DNA of 11,133 bases from Pseudomonadota bacterium (GTDB lineage: Bacteria > Pseudomonadota > Gammaproteobacteria > Steroidobacterales > Steroidobacteraceae): positions 1 to 11,133 of the forward strand of contig JAJZLX010000087.1 of NCBI GenBank assembly GCA_021850555.1, written 5' to 3'. This document shows, piece by piece, positions 7,724 through 11,133 of the stretch. The notes beneath the pieces were generated by a model. The model was not told where the DNA came from, searched no databases, and saw only the letters and a list, made by a program, of their open reading frames with translations. The translations under genes and the position numbers were made by a program. Within the stretch, counting starts at the first letter, position 1. Each line of letters begins with the position of its first letter.

Positions 7724-9301
7724 ATGAGCATGATAATTGACAGACGGCATTTCCTGCGGGGTGTGGGATTGGTGACGGGTTCGGTGTTGGTGGGGCCGCA
7801 TCTGTTGGGAGAAGCGCGCGCCGGCGGTCTGTCGTTCAAGCGACAGCTGCGGGAAAGAATCGAGCATATCGTCGTGATCTTTCAGGAGAATCGGAGCTTC
7901 GATCATTACTTCGGCACCTTCCGGCCGCAGCAGGGAGAGCAGGTGGCCAATCTCCTGGATCCGAATGGAAAGATAGATCAGAGGTTCCACGGTCTGCAGA
8001 AGAACCCCGTCGGGATTCCATACCCGACATTGCCCCTGCCGTACAAGCAGATACCTGCATTCGACAACGTGGAGCTGCCCAACCTCCCCTTCCACCTGGC
8101 CCCGTACGTACCCGCCAAGAGCAACGTGCCCTGGGATCCAAAACACCGATTTTTCCGCATGATGGCGGAAGTCAACGGCGGCAAGATGGATCGTTTCGTC
8201 GCTCTGGGGCTGGGCAGCGGATCGCATCTTAGTACCGCAGAGCTTGAAAAGTTGAGTCCCGATGATCTGGCGCTCGACCTCGCCGCGCCCAGTGGCCCGG
8301 TGCTAGGGTACTACCAGGCCGAGGACATTCCCTTCTATCATCAACTGGCTCACCGGTATGTCCTTTGTGACCGCTTCTATCAGGCGATGAGTGGCGGCAG
8401 CACCGGGAACGCGCTTTACCTGGTCGCGTGCCGATCCTGTGTCAATCCGGGCATCACCGCCGCCCATATGGCACCCTATGACCCGGGAAAGGCGGGGTTC
8501 AAAGACGCGTTCTTCGACCGTCCCTACGACCATGACCGCCTCATGATCAACGACCTGCCGCCCATTCAAGGGCCGACCGGGGCCAATAATCTGCACAAGT
8601 TGCGGATTTCCCCGCCGCCGGAAGCGCAGACCTACCCGAACATCGGCGATCGCCTGAGCGCCGCGCACGTAGACTGGGCTTGGTATAACGAGAATTGGAA
8701 TCTGGTCAAGCCCTGGGCGTTGAAGAACGCCTTTGGGCCGGGCGACGGCTCCGCCGTGGTCGACAGCGGCCGCATCTACGAGGCGCATCACAACCCGTTT
8801 CAATATTATGCGGGTTGGTATGATTACGTGAAACAGGGTCACATCCGTGACGCTCATGATTTCAGCGAAGATGCGCGACAAGGGAAACTTCCGGGCGTTT
8901 CTTTCCTGAAAGCCAGCGCCGCTCATACGGAGCATCCCGCGGACTGCGCTCCCTACTACGGCATGATCTGGGTTGAGGATCTGGTGCGCGCCGTAGCGGC
9001 AGGGCCCGCATGGGGGAAGACAGCGATTTTCATCACTTACGACGAAGGCGGCGGTTTCTGGGACTCCGTCCCGCCGGTTTCGGTGGACTATCACGGCTTC
9101 GGCACGCGCACTCCCGCCCTCTTGGTGTCGCCGTGGGCGCGATCCGGCGTGGTGGATCATCACGTTGCCAGCACCGCGAGCATTCTCAAATTCATCGAAA
9201 CCCGATTCGGCCTTGCCGCCCTCAACCAGCGGGATCGCGGCGCTTACGACTTCTCGGGGGCGTTTGATTGGAGACAGCGGGTGCGGGAGTTTCCGCTCTG
9301 A
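7724..9301 (+). CDS. Tat-exported phosphoesterase, acid phosphatase / phospholipase C superfamily (525 aa)
   Basis: A metal-dependent periplasmic or secreted phosphoesterase (PF04185 family, which includes Francisella AcpA and bacterial phospholipases C). It hydrolyses phosphomonoesters or phosphodiesters such as phospholipid headgroups. The N-terminus is a twin-arginine signal, DRRHFLRG (6-13), then a hydrophobic stretch and an ARA cleavage site near 31-33. The family hallmark QENRSFDHYFG is at 54-64, with Glu55/Asn56 as likely metal ligands. SGGSTGNALYLV (223-234) is the expected nucleophile region, and ITYDEGGGFWDSVPP (437-451) gives Asp440/Glu441 as further ligands. Length suits the shorter AcpA-like branch rather than the ~700-aa haemolytic-type PLCs with C-terminal repeats. 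GAGG at 7711-7714 lies nine bases before the ATG; Met3 is also possible. It follows tonB by 207 bases and may share its transcript. An IS begins about nine bases after the stop. Exact substrate unknown. Confidence 0.93.
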   Translation: MSMIIDRRHFLRGVGLVTGSVLVGPHLLGEARAGGLSFKRQLRERIEHIVVIFQENRSFDHYFGTFRPQQGEQVANLLDPNGKIDQRFHGLQKNPVGIPYPTLPLPYKQIPAFDNVELPNLPFHLAPYVPAKSNVPWDPKHRFFRMMAEVNGGKMDRFVALGLGSGSHLSTAELEKLSPDDLALDLAAPSGPVLGYYQAEDIPFYHQLAHRYVLCDRFYQAMSGGSTGNALYLVACRSCVNPGITAAHMAPYDPGKAGFKDAFFDRPYDHDRLMINDLPPIQGPTGANNLHKLRISPPPEAQTYPNIGDRLSAAHVDWAWYNENWNLVKPWALKNAFGPGDGSAVVDSGRIYEAHHNPFQYYAGWYDYVKQGHIRDAHDFSEDARQGKLPGVSFLKASAAHTEHPADCAPYYGMIWVEDLVRAVAAGPAWGKTAIFITYDEGGGFWDSVPPVSVDYHGFGTRTPALLVSPWARSGVVDHHVASTASILKFIETRFGLAALNQRDRGAYDFSGAFDWRQRVREFPL

Positions 9302-9309
9302 CCCGATAT

Positions 9310-9324
9310 ATGGACTCCCCCTGC
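9310..9324 (+). repeat. Left inverted repeat of the IS1111-type element
   Basis: ATGGACTCCCCCTGC, an exact inverted match to 10688-10702. It begins nine bases after the last base of the phosphoesterase stop codon. Confidence 0.9.
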
Positions 9325-9586
9325 GTTGCAAGCGCGTCCTCGCTTCTGGATGCAGGATCGGACTGCAGACAATATATCCGGCCTCGTGGTGCGTCCGTCG
9401 ACGCGGGCCCTGATGACATTCGCTCGCAGGAGTCTCGCAACTTTGTCGGTGTCTGGGCCACCGCTCGGGTTATCAGGCTTATCCTGCGCCGGTCTGACCT
9501 GTTTCCATCAGCAACTACGCTCTGCAATTCCTGGCGGGTGGTACCTCCTCGATCTCGACCGCGGGTAACCGATGTGCCGGCCTACG
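9325..9586 (-). ncRNA. Candidate bridge/seek guide RNA region of the IS
   Basis: IS1111-group elements encode a structured guide RNA in the non-coding segment 3' of the transposase, and this segment has that position and size. Several short hairpins can be drawn: AAGCG/CGCTT (9330-9345), TGCAG/CTGCA (9351-9367), GCGTC/GACGC (9391-9404), CGGTG/CACCG (9447-9463) and CAGG/CCTG (9474-9486). The minus-strand RNA would contain GAUAUAU (complement of 9372-9378), identical to GATATAT at the left insertion junction (9305-9311), a possible target guide. Exact RNA ends are unknown. Confidence 0.45.
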
Positions 9587-9594
9587 TCAGGCCG
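9578..9594 (-). terminator. Hairpin overlapping the transposase stop
   Basis: CGGCCT (9578-9583) pairs with AGGCCG (9589-9594) around a five-base loop, spanning the stop codon at 9587-9589. There is no T-tract. It could separate transposase mRNA from the guide RNA, or be part of the RNA fold. Confidence 0.2.
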
Positions 9595-10621
9595 CGACCA
9601 CCTCCGGCCCAGCGGGTCGATATTCTGTGCCATGGGCGAGGATCGCCCAGGCGATGCGGGCATGCTTCGCGGCGAGCGCGACGGCCGCCACGTTCACATG
9701 CCGGCGCTCCTTCAGCCGTCGCGCCCAGGCGGCCTTGGCATCGGTCTTCTTGTCGACGACGCGCAGGTACGCCCGGGCGCCGTGCACCAGCAGGGTCCGC
9801 AAGTACCCATCGCCCCGGCGGGTGATCTGGCCGAGCCGATCTTTGCCCCCGCTCGAGTACTGTCGGGGGGTAATTCCGAGCGAGGCGGCATAGCCGCGCC
9901 CGCTCTTGAAGACGTGTGGATCGCCCATGCTCGCCACCAGCGCGGTCGCGGTCTGCGGTCCAATCGCCTCGATCTGCATCAGCCGGCGCGCCGGCTCACT
10001 CGCCGCAGCGAGCGCACGGATCTGCCGGTCGTACGCACTCACGCGCACATCGAGCTCGTGAAACTGCTCGAGCAATCCGGCGAGTACCTCACGGGCGAGT
10101 GCCGGCAAGCCGTTCTCCGCATCTTCGAGGATGCCCGGCAGCTCGCGCCGTAGCCGCGCCACTCCCTTTGTCACCACCAGCCCGAACTCCCCGAGAAGCC
10201 CGCGGATCTGGTTCACCTGCGCGGTACGGTTCGCCACCACCAGCGTTCGGGCCCGATGCACCATCAGCACCGACTGCTGCTCCTCGCTCTTGATCGCCAC
10301 GAAATGCATGTTCGGCCGTCCCACCGCCTCACAGATCGCTTCCGCATCGTTCGCGTCGTTCTTGCCGCGCTTACGGTACGGAATCACGAACTGCGCTGCC
10401 ATCAGCTTCACCGTATGCCCGAGCTTGGTGAGCTCGCGGCCCCAGTAATGTGCGCTGGCACACGCCTCGATGCCGATCAGGCACGGCGGGAGCTGCACGA
10501 AGAACTCTAACACCTTCCCCCGAGCCAGCTGCCTGCCCACTCGCGCCTTGCCTTGCTCGTCCACGCCATGCACTTGGAATACCTGCTTCGCGATATCCAG
10601 ACCGACTCGTGTAATCTTCAT
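9587..10621 (-). CDS. IS110-family transposase, IS1111 group (344 aa)
   Basis: An RNA-guided DEDD recombinase that excises and inserts its own IS. The N-terminal RuvC-like DEDD domain shows Asp9 (VGLDIAK), Glu52 (GIEACASAHYW) and Asp89/Asp92 (KNDANDAEAI). A coiled-coil-like helical region spans about 155-215. The C-terminal Tnp20 domain (about 212-290) has the IGPQTATAL segment and SSGG (256-259) holding the catalytic serine. Length is normal and there is no frameshift or internal stop, so it is probably functional. AAGGGGAG (10627-10634) lies five bases before the ATG. That binding site is part of a 15-base segment complementary (14/15) to the outer inverted repeat, suggesting translational control. 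The gene converges on the phosphoesterase. Confidence 0.95.
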   Translation of the reverse strand: MKITRVGLDIAKQVFQVHGVDEQGKARVGRQLARGKVLEFFVQLPPCLIGIEACASAHYWGRELTKLGHTVKLMAAQFVIPYRKRGKNDANDAEAICEAVGRPNMHFVAIKSEEQQSVLMVHRARTLVVANRTAQVNQIRGLLGEFGLVVTKGVARLRRELPGILEDAENGLPALAREVLAGLLEQFHELDVRVSAYDRQIRALAAASEPARRLMQIEAIGPQTATALVASMGDPHVFKSGRGYAASLGITPRQYSSGGKDRLGQITRRGDGYLRTLLVHGARAYLRVVDKKTDAKAAWARRLKERRHVNVAAVALAAKHARIAWAILAHGTEYRPAGPEVVAA

Positions 10622-10624
10622 CTC

Positions 10625-10639
10625 GACTCCCCTTGCTCT
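10625..10639 (-). promoter_or_regulatory. Transposase ribosome binding site within an inverted copy of the IS end
   Basis: Minus strand AGAGCAAGGGGAGTC contains the SD AAGGGGAG. It is complementary at 14 of 15 positions to GACTCCCCCTGCTCT, read on the minus strand from 10699 to 10685, with 45 bases between them. An inner stem GATTGA/TCAATC (10642-10647 with 10660-10665) lies in the loop. A transcript entering from outside the IS would fold the SD into a stem. The palindrome TGAACGTTCA (10645-10654) overlaps the inner stem. Confidence 0.55.
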
Positions 10640-10687
10640 GTGATTGAACGTTCACACCCTCAATCTGGCACAACCGATGCCGTAAGA

Positions 10688-10702
10688 GCAGGGGGAGTCC
10701 AT
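10688..10702 (-). repeat. Right inverted repeat of the IS1111-type element
   Basis: GCAGGGGGAGTCCAT on the plus strand, an exact inverted match to 9310-9324. It lies on the transposase-promoter side and is also the upstream arm of the SD-sequestering stem. Confidence 0.9.
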
Positions 10703-10710
10703 GTCATTAC
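10693..10710 (+). repeat. Left arm of an 18-bp inverted repeat at the IS right edge
   Basis: GGGAGTCCATGTCATTAC is the exact complement of 10774-10791 and overlaps the outer part of the IS right inverted repeat. The 8 bases ATTAC-side (10703-10710) lie outside the 15-bp IS repeat. Confidence 0.75.
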
Positions 10711-10904
10711 TTCGCGAATTCGAGGGGTAGCGCGAGGGTAAGGCATTGATTCATGGACGGGCCATTCCCGTAGGTAATGACATGGACTCCCTCGCTCCCT
10801 GATCCTCGGTTCAGGCTCTGGCGGCCGGCCAAACTCCTCCGCCCGTGAGGCAAACGGGCGCCGATCGCGGCACCGAGGGCTGCACTGCGGCGGGACGTTA
10901 ACGA
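10711..10904. other. Non-coding mobile-element debris between the IS and the IS256-type fragment
   Basis: Apart from the inverted-repeat arm at 10774-10791 and a small hairpin ACGGG/CCCGT (10757-10771), nothing was recognised. A minus-strand frame is open across it, but its product has no family signature. On the minus strand a 15-codon reading MNQCLTLALPLEFAK (10754 to 10710) runs straight into a stop at the IS edge. It could be the broken start of a gene, but evidence is too thin for a call. Confidence 0.4.
10774..10791 (-). repeat. Right arm of the 18-bp inverted repeat; second copy of the IS-end sequence
   Basis: GTAATGACATGGACTCCC, an exact inverted match to 10693-10710 across a 63-base spacer. 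It includes the IS end core ATGGACTCCC, then diverges (TCGC instead of CCTGC). Confidence 0.75.
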
Positions 10905-11057
10905 AGCTTCGATCGGGTACTGATCCCCAAGCACGAGCAGCGCTTCACCGGCTTCGACGACAAGATCATCGCCATCTATGCCCGCGGCATGACGGTGCGG
11001 GATATCCAGGAATTTCTCACCGAACAGGCTCCTCCGTGCGATAACGCCCAAGCGTGA
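10905..11057 (+). pseudogene. Fragment of an IS256-family (mutator-type) transposase
   Basis: About 41 codons (10905-11027) read [10 protein letters not shown], then [20 protein letters not shown], then DIQEFLTEQ. This is the well-conserved N-terminal third of IS256/MULE transposases (pattern LIPKHxRRFxGFDDKIIxxYARGM). Homology stops abruptly at 11027, where a Tyr-Gly continuation is expected, and a stop follows at 11055-11057. Upstream, the same frame hits a stop at 10899-10901. Adding one base near 10903 would give the expected RDVNGSF junction, suggesting a single-base deletion. No catalytic DDE residues remain, so it is a dead remnant of a separate element. Confidence 0.8.
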
Positions 11058-11133
11058 GCCCGAACGCTCGCATGCATGGCGTCTTAAATCACAGTATTGG
11101 TGCAATCATGCTTGACGACGTTGGGGTAAGCAC

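Larger units (their letters stand above)
9310..10702 (-). mobile_element. IS110-family (IS1111-type) insertion sequence, apparently complete
   Basis: A perfect 15-bp inverted repeat, ATGGACTCCCCCTGC at 9310-9324 and its complement at 10688-10702, encloses a full-length IS110-family transposase on the minus strand. In the IS1111 group the inverted repeats are subterminal, so the true ends are probably a few bases outside (within about 9302-9309 and 10703-10710). The long non-coding tail is on the 3' side of the transposase (9325-9586), the IS1111 arrangement; the 5' side is short (10622-10687). No target duplication is expected for this family and none is seen. The element sits directly downstream of the phosphoesterase and is transcribed towards it. 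Confidence 0.88.

Noticed and set aside
8303..9331. 342-codon minus-strand frame opposite the phosphoesterase
   Set aside because: The phosphoesterase on the plus strand has a Tat signal and two family hallmarks; the antisense product has none.
10707..11105. 132-codon minus-strand frame right of the IS
   Set aside because: It runs antisense through the IS256-type fragment and inverted-repeat debris, and has no family signature.
1..11133. CRISPR arrays, tRNA or rRNA genes, integron attC sites, phage genes
   Set aside because: No regularly spaced repeats, no cloverleaf or rRNA core sequences and no phage-type proteins were seen.

Overview
The window is GC-rich chromosomal DNA from a Gram-negative (diderm) bacterium. 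An outer-membrane TonB-dependent receptor, a complete ExbB-ExbD-TonB motor and a Tat-exported phosphoesterase all require two membranes. GC content, TPR-sulfotransferase/receptor pairing and the IS types would suit a Gammaproteobacterium of the Xanthomonadales or Steroidobacter type, but this placement is a guess.

Left part (1-4486, minus strand): a two-gene unit, with a TonB-dependent receptor (4486 to 2099) followed after 52 bases by a TPR-sulfotransferase fusion (2046 to 88). Centre (4487-5338): an 852-base divergent intergenic region with no convincing gene. It carries a similar Pho-box-like motif (TCAC-N6-GTCATCGT) in front of each divergent unit. Right of it (5339-9301, plus strand): exbB, exbD, a 371-base gap, tonB, and a Tat-dependent PF04185-type phosphoesterase (acid phosphatase / phospholipase C superfamily). 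Read together, this looks like a self-contained uptake module. A receptor with its own motor would bring in a ligand, and a periplasmic phosphoesterase could process it. The phosphate link is inference from the phosphoesterase and the motif; the substrate is unknown.

Right end (9302-11133): mobile-element territory. An apparently intact IS110-family (IS1111-type) element begins about nine bases after the phosphoesterase stop. It has perfect 15-bp subterminal inverted repeats, a full-length DEDD transposase on the minus strand, and a 3' non-coding tail where IS1111 elements encode their guide (bridge/seek) RNA. Its transposase Shine-Dalgarno can pair with the outer inverted repeat, which would block translation from read-in transcripts. 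Beyond it lie a further 18-bp inverted copy of the IS end sequence and a decayed fragment of an IS256-family transposase.

The best candidates for something new are the divergent receptor/motor/phosphoesterase/sulfotransferase module with its shared motif, the unusual motor residues (Asp in ExbB TM3 and Glu in the TonB TM), and the translational switch proposed for the IS.
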